34,786 bases of DNA from Ligilactobacillus pabuli (GTDB lineage Bacteria > Bacillota > Bacilli > Lactobacillales > Lactobacillaceae): positions 644-35,429 of the forward strand of contig NZ_BQXH01000021.1 of assembly GCF_022836475.1 (NCBI RefSeq), in the 5' to 3' direction. Both the position numbers and the translations under genes were made by a program. How positions within the stretch are numbered: the first letter of the stretch is position 1; every line of letters starts with the position of its first letter. Positions 7,353 to 16,442 of this stretch are shown one piece after another. Below the pieces are notes generated by a model. The model was not told the DNA's origin. It did no database searches and saw only the letters and a program-made list of their open reading frames with translations.

Positions 7353-7592
7353 ATGACAGTTACAACCACTCAAAGTAATTTTAGAGCTCACATTAACGAC
7401 TATTTAGATCGAGTTAACGATGATGATGAAACGGTCTATGTAGCACGGCCGAATAATCGTGTGGTAGCGGTGATTTCACAAGAAAAGCTCGACTGGTTAG
7501 AACGCGCATGCCGAGCTAAAGAAGGCTCATTAGAATTCGCGGTGGTTCACGACCAGTTGATCCGTCAGCATATTTTGATGAGCAAGTTGTAG
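7353..7592 (+). CDS. Phd/YefM-family antitoxin-like protein, no toxin
   Basis: The protein has 79 residues. The N-terminus TTTQSNFRAHINDYLDRVND followed by TVYVARPNNRVVAVISQEKL is the Phd/YefM fold: DNA-binding helices and strand with the conserved R/K-x-N and V-V-V-I-S pattern. The C-terminal part should wrap a RelE- or Doc-type toxin. AAGGAGA precedes the ATG. No toxin reading frame follows; a terminator starts 65 bp downstream. A second frame through the last third (to 7610) ends in an acidic tail, so a frameshift near 7540 cannot be excluded, but the present C-terminus (SLEFAVVHDQLIRQ) looks natural. Confidence 0.75.
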   Translation: MTVTTTQSNFRAHINDYLDRVNDDDETVYVARPNNRVVAVISQEKLDWLERACRAKEGSLEFAVVHDQLIRQHILMSKL

Positions 7593-7656
7593 AATCCACA
7601 GATGAAGATTAGAGTCAATTTGACCAATGAACGAACTCTATGATGTCCCACAGAAA

Positions 7657-7701
7657 AATAGCGACAAAATGGTGTTTTACAGCTGCCATTTTGTCGCTAT
7701 T
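7657..7701 (+). terminator. Terminator after the GNAT/Phd genes
   Basis: A perfect 16-bp stem, AATAGCGACAAAATGG (7657-7672) with 7686-7701, has a 13-nt loop, followed by ACTTTT. A short T tract makes it moderate but the stem is strong. Confidence 0.8.
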
Positions 7702-7735
7702 ACTTTTAACCACGATTTTTCCCTAATTTTCGGCC

Positions 7736-7772
7736 AAAAAAATAGTGTTAACGATTTTACTCATTAACACTA
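7736..7772 (-). terminator. Terminator of the rpmH-rnpA-yidC transcripts
   Basis: Minus-strand hairpin TAGTGTTAA / TTAACACTA (7764-7772 with 7743-7751), 9 bp, followed on that strand by seven T (7742-7736). It lies 21 bp after the yidC stop codon. Confidence 0.88.
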
Positions 7773-7791
7773 GCGGCTCACTCCGCTCTGT
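7773..7791 (-). repeat. Fragment E of the structured repeat (conserved box only)
   Basis: On the minus strand ACAGAGCGGAGTGAG (7791-7777) starts one base after the yidC TAA. It matches the first 15 bp of copies A-C (ACAGAGCGGAG). The rest of the repeat is absent; the yidC terminator follows directly. Confidence 0.65.
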
Positions 7792-7792
7792 T

Positions 7793-8632
7793 TTACTTTT
7801 TACGGTTCTTCAAAGCCTTTTTCTTAGCTTTCTTCAAATTACGTTCACGATCTTTGATGCTTTGTTCTTTTTCAGCTCGTTCACGGTTGATCTTATATGG
7901 GTTGTTGATCAACAATGTCTGACCCACTGAAAAGGCGTTGGTGATCACCCAGTACAGTGACAAAGCAGACGGCACACTCAACGCTGTCACAAAAATCATC
8001 AATGGCATCCCATATGTCATGATTGCCATCATACCCTTTTGCCCAGTATCTGGTTGAGACATGGTCGTTAACTTCGAAGTTGCAAACGTAAATAAGGCGG
8101 CTAAAATCGGTAAGATAAAGTATGGATCTTTATCCCCTAACTGCATCCATAAAAATGACCCAGTTTTCAATTCTTGTGCTCTAAAAATAGCTTGATACAA
8201 AGCAATTAAGACTGGCATCTGAACAAGCAACGGTAAACAGCCCGCAACTGGATTAACTCCAGCTTCCGCGTATAATTTCCGTTGTTCTTCTTGCATTGCA
8301 CGCATCGAATCCTGATCACGATCTGGATATTTTGCCTGTAACGCCTTAAGTTGCGGTTGCAGGTCCATTGTCTTCCGTGACGATTTCATCTGATAGAACA
8401 TCAGAGGTAAGATAATGATCCGGACGATAATCGTGAAGACCACGATCCCCCAACCATAACTATTGCCAAAGAAGTGACTTAAAGCCTTAATGGCCCGTAC
8501 GAAATTCCAAATGATGTAATGATCCCAAATTCCTGTACTGCTAGAAGTAACGGGATCGGTACTACATGCACTAAGCACGAGTACTAAAGACAAAGCTCCG
8601 AATAAAGCAAGAGCCTTTTTACCCTTTTTCAA
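7793..8632 (-). CDS. yidC: YidC/OxaA/SpoIIIJ membrane protein insertase (lipoprotein)
   Basis: The 279-residue protein inserts membrane proteins, alone or with SecYEG. The N-terminus has a lipoprotein signal with lipobox LSAC near 20-23, typical of Gram-positive YidC. The conserved YidC domain starts at about 55 with five membrane segments, including GWGIVVFTIIVRIIILPLMF, where the conserved cavity Arg lies. The C-terminus is strongly basic (KKAKKKALKNRKK), suited to ribosome contact. The TTG start at 8632 has GAGGTAA upstream. It follows rnpA by 32 bp in the usual rpmH-rnpA-yidC order, but jag/khpB, normally next, is missing. Confidence 0.96.
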   Translation of the reverse strand: MKKGKKALALFGALSLVLVLSACSTDPVTSSSTGIWDHYIIWNFVRAIKALSHFFGNSYGWGIVVFTIIVRIIILPLMFYQMKSSRKTMDLQPQLKALQAKYPDRDQDSMRAMQEEQRKLYAEAGVNPVAGCLPLLVQMPVLIALYQAIFRAQELKTGSFLWMQLGDKDPYFILPILAALFTFATSKLTTMSQPDTGQKGMMAIMTYGMPLMIFVTALSVPSALSLYWVITNAFSVGQTLLINNPYKINRERAEKEQSIKDRERNLKKAKKKALKNRKK

Positions 8633-8664
8633 CGTGTTTTACCTCTCTTAATTGAAATTCTCGC

Positions 8665-9006
8665 CTATTTATTAATGATGTTTGCTAAAGAAAGAACATG
8701 GATCAAATGTTGTTTGATCTCAGCAGTCGACATTCCAGCAGCATTAGGCCGTGCGATCACTAGAAAGTCACAATCTTGCTTTAGCTGCGGCTTGAGTTCT
8801 GTCAAACTCTGCCGAATTCGGCGTTTGACCCAGTTTCTGGCCACAGAATTACCAATTCGTTTCCCAACCGAAAGTCCGACGCGAAAATGCGGCTGATTGG
8901 GTTTTTCTAACATATAAACCACGAACTGGCGATTAGCACAAGATTTGCCTTGAGTAAAAACTTTTTGAAATTCCGCTTCTTTCTTGACGCGGTAAGATTT
9001 ACGCAT
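8665..9006 (-). CDS. rnpA: Ribonuclease P protein component
   Basis: The 113-residue protein binds the RNase P RNA and helps it cleave 5' leaders from pre-tRNAs. It starts MRKSYRVKKEAEFQKVFTQG, the usual N-terminus with the substrate-leader cleft residues. The RNR motif appears as RIGNSVARNWVKRRIRQ near 48-64. ATG with GGAGATG upstream. It lies 146 bp downstream of rpmH, with a terminator-like hairpin between, and 32 bp upstream of yidC. Confidence 0.96.
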   Translation of the reverse strand: MRKSYRVKKEAEFQKVFTQGKSCANRQFVVYMLEKPNQPHFRVGLSVGKRIGNSVARNWVKRRIRQSLTELKPQLKQDCDFLVIARPNAAGMSTAEIKQHLIHVLSLANIINK

Positions 9007-9125
9007 AATACATCTCCAAAATAATAGAGTTCTGCCAGTTCAAAAAACCAGCCCCACTCGCTTAATCCCAAGAAAGACTTAACTTTCTTGTTGCTAACAT
9101 TTCTAAAAAACCTCGATTATAAAAT

Positions 9126-9153
9126 AAAAAGACCACTGACGGTCTCAGTGATC
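9126..9153 (-). terminator. Hairpin between rpmH and rnpA (partial terminator)
   Basis: Minus-strand stem GATCACTGA (9153-9145) with TCAGTGGTC (9139-9131), 9 bp with one G-U and loop GACCG, followed by TTTTT. It overlaps the rpmH stop codon. It probably lowers rnpA read-through relative to rpmH, because rnpA has no strong promoter of its own. Confidence 0.65.
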
Positions 9154-9287
9154 TATGCAGACAATGATTTTCTGCCTTTACGGCGTCTACGTGCTAACAC
9201 ATTACGACCGTTACTTGTACTCATGCGTTTACGGAAACCATGGACGCGTTGACGATGGCGTTTTTTTGGTTGATAAGTTCTCTTCAT
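9153..9287 (-). CDS. rpmH: 50S ribosomal protein L34
   Basis: The 44-residue protein starts [20 protein letters not shown] and continues [20 protein letters not shown], ending SLSA. This is the nearly invariant L34 sequence of Gram-positives. It is a highly basic structural protein of the large subunit. The ATG at 9287 is preceded by AAGGAGGTG (minus strand, about 9297-9305). It heads the leftward rpmH-rnpA-yidC group, the standard partner of dnaA at the origin. Confidence 0.97.
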   Translation of the reverse strand: MKRTYQPKKRHRQRVHGFRKRMSTSNGRNVLARRRRKGRKSLSA

Positions 9288-9371
9288 TGGTTATGACACC
9301 TCCTTAGTTTGAACTTCTGGATTCATCGCTATCAAGCTTGATAGCTACTTCGAGTTCAGACTTACTTGTTA

Positions 9372-9399
9372 ATGTTACCATATCTCACTTTAATTGCAA
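9372..9399 (-). promoter_or_regulatory. rpmH promoter with leader hairpin
   Basis: On the minus strand TTGCAA (9399-9394), 16-nt spacer, TAACAT (9377-9372) preceded by TGG: an extended -10 promoter. The leader then carries the perfect 18-bp palindrome GCTATCAAGCTTGATAGC (about 9328-9345) before the ribosome site. Confidence 0.6.
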
Positions 9400-9601
9400 T
9401 AATTTTTTCAAATTTAGCGCGATTTTAGGCGATTTTTTTGCTAAAAACTGCTTGAATCCCAAAATTAATGGAAAGTTTCTGTTGATTTTCAGTTTCTTTT
9501 TTCATGCCCATTTGAGCCTTTTTTGTACTTGCATAAATATGCTTTAAAACGAATAGCCGTCAAAATCAGAGCGTCTGAGCAGCTAATTTTACTGACAAAA
9601 C

Positions 9602-9907
9602 TTATCCACAATTGTGAGTTAAAAACCCTTTTTTTGTCCCCTGCTCCTGTGATTTCTCGTGGAAGAGTTCACAAGCTTGTAACCAGCTTTTTGCACAATT
9701 CACAGGCTGTCATTAAATGGGTGTGTGCTTGTGAATTAGATTGTGGATAACTCATAGAAAACTATAGTTGTCAAGGGAGATAACCGCCTAATTTTCTGTG
9801 GATAACTTAAAAACACTAGTTTACATCCACAAGTTACGCACAGCCTGTGGATAACAATATGAACAGCCTGTTTTTATTTTTACTTTAGTTATGCACATTG
9901 TGGAAAA
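9602..9907. other. oriC, upstream part (DnaA-box cluster rpmH-dnaA)
   Basis: Perfect DnaA boxes are TTATCCACA at 9602-9610 (plus) and TGTGGATAA at 9742-9750, 9797-9805 and 9846-9854 (minus orientation). A one-mismatch box TGTGGAAAA lies at 9899-9907. These flank dnaA on its 5' side, matching the incA/B part of the bipartite Bacillus-type origin. The whole stretch 9400-9900 is AT-rich. Frames open here are not genes. Confidence 0.93.
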
Positions 9908-9929
9908 CTGTTTTATTACATGCTACAAT
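9899..9929 (+). promoter_or_regulatory. dnaA promoter overlapped by a DnaA-box-like site
   Basis: TGCTACAAT (9921-9929) is an extended -10. The place of the -35 (about 9899-9907) is taken by TGTGGAAAA, one base off a DnaA box. DnaA bound there would block its own promoter, as known in Bacillus. Confidence 0.6.
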
Positions 9930-9965
9930 GGAGACCGTGTAAATCAAACAAAGGAGGAATGTCCA

Positions 9966-11336
9966 GTGCCAGATCTTGAAACTTTATGGCAATTTATTTG
10001 CGAAAAGTTCAATGAATCTTTCTCCACAATCACTTACAAAACATGGATCGAAACTGCTAAACCAATTCAATTTGCAGATCAGACCCTGGTAGTCGAAGTT
10101 CCATCTAAACTTCACCGTGATTACTGGACTCAAAGTGTCACCCCGCAAATTGTAGAGATGTTGCAGGAACCTTTAGGTTATAAAATAACGATCCTGCCGA
10201 AAACTCCCGATGAGCCGAACCCATTAGAGGCTTATGATCCGGTGGAAAAAACGGCTAGTCGTGAGCTTGTGACCGATTCTTCGCAAAAATCTGCTACAAA
10301 AACATTTGTCAAAAATTCCCAGCTCAATGAGCGCTATACCTTCGAAACATTTGTCGTCGGTAAGGGAAATCAGCTTGCCCATGCGGCAGCCTTAGCCGTG
10401 GCCGAAGAACCAGGCGTTTTTTACAACCCCTTATTCTTCTACGGTGGTGTTGGTCTCGGAAAAACTCATTTGATGCATGCTATTGGCCACCAAATGCTAG
10501 AAAATCGTCCCAACGCCAAAGTTAAATATGTCACTAGTGAATCTTTTGCAAATGATTTTATTAATTCGATCCAAACTAAACGCCAAGAAGAATTTCGACA
10601 AGAGTATCGCAGCGTTGATCTCTTATTAGTCGATGACATTCAGTTCTTTGCCGATAAAGTTGGGACCCAGGAAGAATTCTTCCATACTTTTAATGCCTTA
10701 TATGATGATAAAAAACAAATTGTTCTTTCATCAGATCGTTTGCCAAATGAAATTCCTAAGTTGCAGCAACGTTTAGTTTCCCGGTTTAAATGGGGGTTAT
10801 CAGTCGATATTACTCCGCCTGATTTCGAAACCCGGATCGCAATTTTGCGGAACAAAGCCGAAGCCGAACACTTAGAGATCCCCAATGAAACTTTTAGTTA
10901 CATTGCTGGTCAGTTCGATTCTAATATTCGTGAACTAGAAGGCGCTTTGATGCGCGTCCAAGCTTATTCAGCCATGGGCCACACCAAGATCACCACTAGT
11001 CTGGCCGCTGAAGCACTCAAAAGTTTAAACGGTAAAGAACATAACAACAAAATGACGATTCCGATCATTCAAACCAAAGTGGCTAACTACTATAATGTAA
11101 CTGTCACAGAAATTAAAGGACGCAAGCGAGTGAAAGCAATTGTTACTCCACGCCAAGTTGCTATGTATCTTTCCCGCAAACTAACTGATGCTTCTTTGCC
11201 GCGGATCGGTCAAGAATTTGGTGGGAAAGACCATACAACAGTTTTGCATGCTTATGAAAAAATCACCAAACGGCTGGAAAATGATGCCGAATTGGAACAT
11301 GACATTGAAACTTTAAAGGCTGAACTACAAATTTAG
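9966..11336 (+). CDS. dnaA: Chromosomal replication initiator protein DnaA
   Basis: The 456-residue ATPase melts oriC and loads the helicase. The start is the GTG at 9966, with AAGGAGG 8 nt upstream and the family-typical N-terminus PDLETLWQFICEKF. An ATG at 9891 in frame lies inside the DnaA-box region and before the promoter, so it is rejected. Domain I covers about 1-80. A variable linker follows to about 115. The AAA+ domain has Walker A GGVGLGKTH near 160 and Walker B LLLVDDIQF near 222. Domain IV ends with the box-binding signature GKDHTTVLHAYEKI near 420-433. It is flanked by DnaA boxes on both sides. Confidence 0.98.
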   Translation: MPDLETLWQFICEKFNESFSTITYKTWIETAKPIQFADQTLVVEVPSKLHRDYWTQSVTPQIVEMLQEPLGYKITILPKTPDEPNPLEAYDPVEKTASRELVTDSSQKSATKTFVKNSQLNERYTFETFVVGKGNQLAHAAALAVAEEPGVFYNPLFFYGGVGLGKTHLMHAIGHQMLENRPNAKVKYVTSESFANDFINSIQTKRQEEFRQEYRSVDLLLVDDIQFFADKVGTQEEFFHTFNALYDDKKQIVLSSDRLPNEIPKLQQRLVSRFKWGLSVDITPPDFETRIAILRNKAEAEHLEIPNETFSYIAGQFDSNIRELEGALMRVQAYSAMGHTKITTSLAAEALKSLNGKEHNNKMTIPIIQTKVANYYNVTVTEIKGRKRVKAIVTPRQVAMYLSRKLTDASLPRIGQEFGGKDHTTVLHAYEKITKRLENDAELEHDIETLKAELQI

Positions 11337-11400
11337 TGAATTAAAAAACCAAAAACAGCTTTTTTTGCGTATCTATTAAATAGAGCGGTTCAGGTTTAGA
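11337..11400 (+). other. dnaA 3' flank with short T-rich motif
   Basis: After the stop, CAGC plus seven T leads into CGTATC and a 5-bp hairpin TCTAT-TAA-ATAGA. A similar arrangement with a compensated stem follows gyrA (about 19057-19085). It may be a weak terminator. Confidence 0.3.
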
Positions 11401-11406
11401 ACTATC

Positions 11407-11501
11407 CACTTGTGGACAACTGTGAACAACTTGTGGTTTTTATCCACACCTTATTCACAGGCTCTTTTGTTGTCTGCTTGCCTTGTTCTCACTTATTCAC
11501 A
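11407..11501. other. oriC, downstream part: DnaA boxes between dnaA and dnaN
   Basis: A perfect TTATCCACA lies at 11440-11448. One-mismatch boxes lie at 11411-11419 (TGTGGACAA), 11451-11459 and 11493-11501 (both TTATTCACA). Several further weak relatives lie between. This is the incC-like half of the origin, where strand opening takes place in Bacillus. Confidence 0.9.
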
Positions 11502-11514
11502 TAATTAACAGGCC

Positions 11515-11560
11515 CTACTACTACGACTATTTTTATTATTAATTAATAATATAAAAAACA
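11515..11560 (+). other. DnaA-trio and AT-rich unwinding element
   Basis: From 11515 the plus strand reads in triplets: CTA three times, CGA, CTA, TTT, then TTA three times. The opposite strand is therefore 3'-GAT-type repeats, the DnaA-trio pattern. They start 13 bp after the DnaA-like box at 11493-11501, with a GC patch (GGCCC) just before. An almost pure A/T run follows (11530-11558). The dnaN ribosome site begins right after. Confidence 0.82.
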
Positions 11561-11575
11561 GGAGGATATCACGTT

Positions 11576-12715
11576 ATGAAATTTAGTATCCGCAGAAGTG
11601 CATTCATTGCAGCACTGAACGATGCACAACGAGCAATCTCATCTAAAACAGCAATTGACATTTTAACCGGGATCAAAATCGAGGTCTCTGCCAGCAAGTT
11701 GACCCTAACTGGGAGTGATGCAGACATTTCCATTGAAACAGTCATTTCACAAGAAGATGAAAAAGCAGCTTTAGAAATTGAAGAACCCGGCAGTGTTGTT
11801 TTACCAGCCCGTTTCTTTAATGAAATTGTTAAAAAGTTACCAGAAGATACCATGACAATTGCAATCGATGCTAGATTCCAAGCAACCATTACTTCAGGTC
11901 AAGCTGAATTTACGATCAATGGGATCGACGCTGAAACTTACCCACATTTGCCAGAAATTGAGGCTGAAAACAAGTTAGTGATCGCAGCTGATATTTTAAA
12001 ACGGATCATTAACCAAACAGTGATCGCTGTTTCAACCCAGGAAAGTCGGCCGATTTTAACTGGGATCCATTTGGCATATAGTAACGGAGAATTACTAGCC
12101 GTAGCGACTGACTCCCATCGACTTAGTCAACGCAGAATTACCTTAAACGATGCCAGTTCACAGGACTACGATATTATCGTGCCCGGAAAATCATTAAATG
12201 AACTCGCTAAGATGTTGGGTGATTCAGCCGAAAATGTCGAAATTCGGATCGCAGAAAACCAAATTCTCTTTACTTTCGCTAATACATCGTTTTACTCACG
12301 TTTGTTAGAAGGTAATTACCCAGATACAGACCGTTTGATCCCACAAAACTCTGAAACAACGATTGAATTTAATGCGGTTGAACTCTTGCACTCGATTGAA
12401 CGAGCTTCATTGTTATCACATGCTGGCCGCAGCAACGTGGTTAAACTCACTTTAAAGACCAGTGAACAACAAGCGATCATTTCAGGAACATCACCTGAAA
12501 TTGGGAACGTTGAAGAAGATTTATCGTTCAAACAACTCGAAGGTAATGACCTGGAAATTTCCTTTAATCCGGATTATATGAAAGATGCTTTGGCATCCTT
12601 TGGTCAAACTGATGTCAAAATGTCATTGACCTTACCATTACGACCATTTATCTTGGTACCAACTGAAGATGGAACTAATTTCGTTCAGTTGATCACACCA
12701 GTCAGAACCTTTTAA
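11576..12715 (+). CDS. dnaN: DNA polymerase III beta subunit (sliding clamp)
   Basis: The 379-residue protein dimerises into a ring that tethers polymerase and repair proteins to DNA. Three repeated clamp domains fill the length. Visible family segments are MKFSIRRSAFIAALNDAQRA at the start, ESRPILTGIHL near 158 and the C-terminal PLRPFILVPTEDGTNFVQLI with TPVRTF. AGGAGGATATC precedes the ATG. The unwinding element lies immediately upstream, so opening of the origin and dnaN transcription share the same 60 bp. A strong terminator follows, separating it from yaaA. Confidence 0.98.
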   Translation: MKFSIRRSAFIAALNDAQRAISSKTAIDILTGIKIEVSASKLTLTGSDADISIETVISQEDEKAALEIEEPGSVVLPARFFNEIVKKLPEDTMTIAIDARFQATITSGQAEFTINGIDAETYPHLPEIEAENKLVIAADILKRIINQTVIAVSTQESRPILTGIHLAYSNGELLAVATDSHRLSQRRITLNDASSQDYDIIVPGKSLNELAKMLGDSAENVEIRIAENQILFTFANTSFYSRLLEGNYPDTDRLIPQNSETTIEFNAVELLHSIERASLLSHAGRSNVVKLTLKTSEQQAIISGTSPEIGNVEEDLSFKQLEGNDLEISFNPDYMKDALASFGQTDVKMSLTLPLRPFILVPTEDGTNFVQLITPVRTF

Positions 12716-12741
12716 AAATTCAGCATTAAAAATTACTGTAG

Positions 12742-12775
12742 AAAATGGACTCTAATTCGTTAGGGTCCATTTTTA
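12742..12775 (+). terminator. Terminator after dnaN
   Basis: A 14-bp stem, 12742-12755 with 12760-12773 (one G-U), is closed by a TTCG tetraloop and followed by a T run. It is one of the strongest terminators here. Confidence 0.92.
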
Positions 12776-12872
12776 CGCTTAAAAAACTTAATTTGAGCTT
12801 TTAGCATAATGTTAGGGATTTTATCCAAAGCTAGGTAAAATTGCTTAGAATGCATATCTGAGCCAAATACAA

Positions 12873-12901
12873 TTGTTTTACGCTTGAAAAAAAGGTATAA
12901 T
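12873..12901 (+). promoter_or_regulatory. Promoter of yaaA-recF
   Basis: TTGTTT (12873-12878), 17-nt spacer and a perfect TATAAT (12896-12901), 35 bp before the yaaA start. It explains how yaaA-recF are expressed behind the dnaN terminator. Confidence 0.75.
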
Positions 12902-12935
12902 TAGAAGGTAACTAATTGAAAGTGAGGGTTGTTTT

Positions 12936-13154
12936 TTGAAAAAAGAAATATTTTTAAAAACACCATACATAACTCTCGGACAACTGCTGAAAATTGCTGA
13001 TTTCATCTCATCTGGTGGTCAGGCAAAAATGTTTTTAGCGGAACACGATGTTTATGTGAATGGAGAACTTGATTCAAGGCGCGGCAAAAAGCTTTATCCG
13101 AAAGACGTTGTTCAAATTTCTGATGATATGGTTCAAATTAAAGCTGGCAAATAA
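12936..13154 (+). CDS. yaaA: S4-domain RNA-binding protein YaaA
   Basis: The 72-residue protein is a lone S4 domain, always found between dnaN and recF in Firmicutes. Key segments are ITLGQLLKIADFISSGGQAK and VYVNGELDSRRGKKL, the RNA-binding alpha-L turn. A role in ribosome assembly is suggested for Bacillus YaaA. The start is TTG with GTGAGGG upstream and no better ATG. It ends two bases before the recF ATG, so the two are translationally coupled. Confidence 0.93.
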   Translation: MKKEIFLKTPYITLGQLLKIADFISSGGQAKMFLAEHDVYVNGELDSRRGKKLYPKDVVQISDDMVQIKAGK

Positions 13155-13156
13155 CA

Positions 13157-14326
13157 ATGTTTTTACAGAAACTACACCTTAAGAATTTTCGCAATTACGC
13201 AGAGACCACACTAGAATTTTCCCCAGAGATCAACGTCTTACTTGGACAAAATGCTCAGGGAAAAACTAATCTGTTGGAATCGATCTACGTTTTAGCGACA
13301 GCTCGGAGTCACCGAACCGCCAATGACCGGGAACTGATTCGGTTCAATCAAAGCGATGCAGTGATCCAAGGGCTGGTCCACCGTCGGGCAGATGATGTAC
13401 CACTCGAGTTAAACTTAGGTAAACGCGGCAAAAAAGCTCGGGTCAATCACCTGGAACAGGCAAAACTTTCCCAGTATATTGGCCAGCTTAATGTCATTTT
13501 ATTTGCACCAGAAGATCTGTCCTTAGTTAAAGGCAGTCCTAATGGTCGGCGCCGCTTTATTGATATGGAATTTGGGCAGATCGCACCACGGTATTTGCAT
13601 AATTTAACGGCTTACCGTGATGTTTTAAAACAGCGCAACCGCTATTTAAAACTGTTGAGTGCCAGAAAAGCGTCTGACCGCGTTTATCTCGATGTTTTAT
13701 CCGAACAGCTGGCGGGTTTTGGCGGCAGTATTATTGCACAACGGCAGGATTTTTTAGGTGAACTGGAAAAATATGCCCAAGAATTACACTTGTCTATCAC
13801 ACAAGGGCAAGAAACTTTGTCGTTTGAGTATGAGTCAAAGCTAAAAAACATTAGCGGGCGTTCTGAAACAGAATTGCAGCAGCTAATGTATCAACAACTG
13901 ACTGAACAGGCTGAAAAAGAAATTTTTCAGGGAACGACTTTAGTTGGCCCGCATCGTGACGATCTGAAGTTTTTGATTAATGGAAAAAACGTCCAAATTT
14001 ATGGCTCACAAGGTCAACAACGGACAACGGCCTTATCAGTGAAGTTAGCTGAGATCGACGTCATGAAAGCACAAACGGGCGAGTATCCGCTTCTCTTGCT
14101 GGATGATGTCTTATCTGAATTAGACGGTCAGCGGCAAACACACCTGTTGCAGACCATCCAAAATAAGGTCCAGACTTTTTTAACGGCACCAGCGATGAAT
14201 GATGTCGCGCAAAACCTGATCAAAGAGCCTAAAATTTTCATGATCGAAAACGGCAATATTAAAGAAACCACTGCTGGCGGAAAGACTGTGCTAGAAACAG
14301 TCACTTTTTATCCACCAGTGTCGTAG
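13157..14326 (+). CDS. recF: DNA replication and repair protein RecF
   Basis: The 389-residue SMC-like ATPase helps RecO/RecR load RecA at gaps. Motifs are Walker A GQNAQGKTNLLE near 33-44, the signature YGSQGQQRTTALSVKL near 280-295 and Walker B PLLLLDDVLSELD near 312-324. The N-terminus MFLQKLHLKNFRNYAETTLE is typical. There is no strong ribosome site of its own; the ATG lies 2 bp after the yaaA stop. Length is slightly above the usual 360-375 because of an extended tail. Confidence 0.97.
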   Translation: MFLQKLHLKNFRNYAETTLEFSPEINVLLGQNAQGKTNLLESIYVLATARSHRTANDRELIRFNQSDAVIQGLVHRRADDVPLELNLGKRGKKARVNHLEQAKLSQYIGQLNVILFAPEDLSLVKGSPNGRRRFIDMEFGQIAPRYLHNLTAYRDVLKQRNRYLKLLSARKASDRVYLDVLSEQLAGFGGSIIAQRQDFLGELEKYAQELHLSITQGQETLSFEYESKLKNISGRSETELQQLMYQQLTEQAEKEIFQGTTLVGPHRDDLKFLINGKNVQIYGSQGQQRTTALSVKLAEIDVMKAQTGEYPLLLLDDVLSELDGQRQTHLLQTIQNKVQTFLTAPAMNDVAQNLIKEPKIFMIENGNIKETTAGGKTVLETVTFYPPVS

Positions 14327-14355
14327 TTAGTTTAAGAACAAAAGTTAATTAAGAT

Positions 14356-14393
14356 AGTGCAGTTAGGGCGTTAAGCATGACTGACACTTTTTT
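14356..14393 (+). terminator. Hairpin with T tract between recF and gyrB
   Basis: AGTG and CAGT (14356-14363) pair with ACTG and CACT (14380-14388) around one bulged A. The loop is 16 nt and six T follow. Only about 20 bp separate the T tract from the gyrB ribosome site and I see no promoter there, so gyrB transcription must pass it or start within recF; it may be an attenuator. Confidence 0.55.
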
Positions 14394-14398
14394 GTTAA

Positions 14399-16388
<1,990 letters not shown>

Positions 16389-16390
<2 letters not shown>

Positions 16391-16410
16391 TTATTTCCCG
16401 GGAAATAATT
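16389..16410. other. Noc-type binding site between gyrB and gyrA
   Basis: ATTTCCCGGGAAAT (16393-16406) equals the Bacillus subtilis Noc binding sequence. The palindrome extends to 22 bp (16389-16410) and takes in the last two bases of the gyrB stop codon. Noc spreads from such sites and keeps the division machinery away from the nucleoid. Confidence 0.8.
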
Positions 16411-16442
16411 AGTAGTGGAAGTTATTTTAGGAGGTCAGAAAG

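Noticed and set aside
9338-9750. Two short plus-strand frames upstream of dnaA
   Set aside because: They lie in the origin's AT-rich DNA across DnaA boxes and the rpmH promoter; no ribosome sites or family features.
9891-9965. Upstream ATG as DnaA start
   Set aside because: It precedes the likely promoter -10 and lacks a ribosome site; the GTG at 9966 has AAGGAGG at ideal spacing and the family N-terminus.
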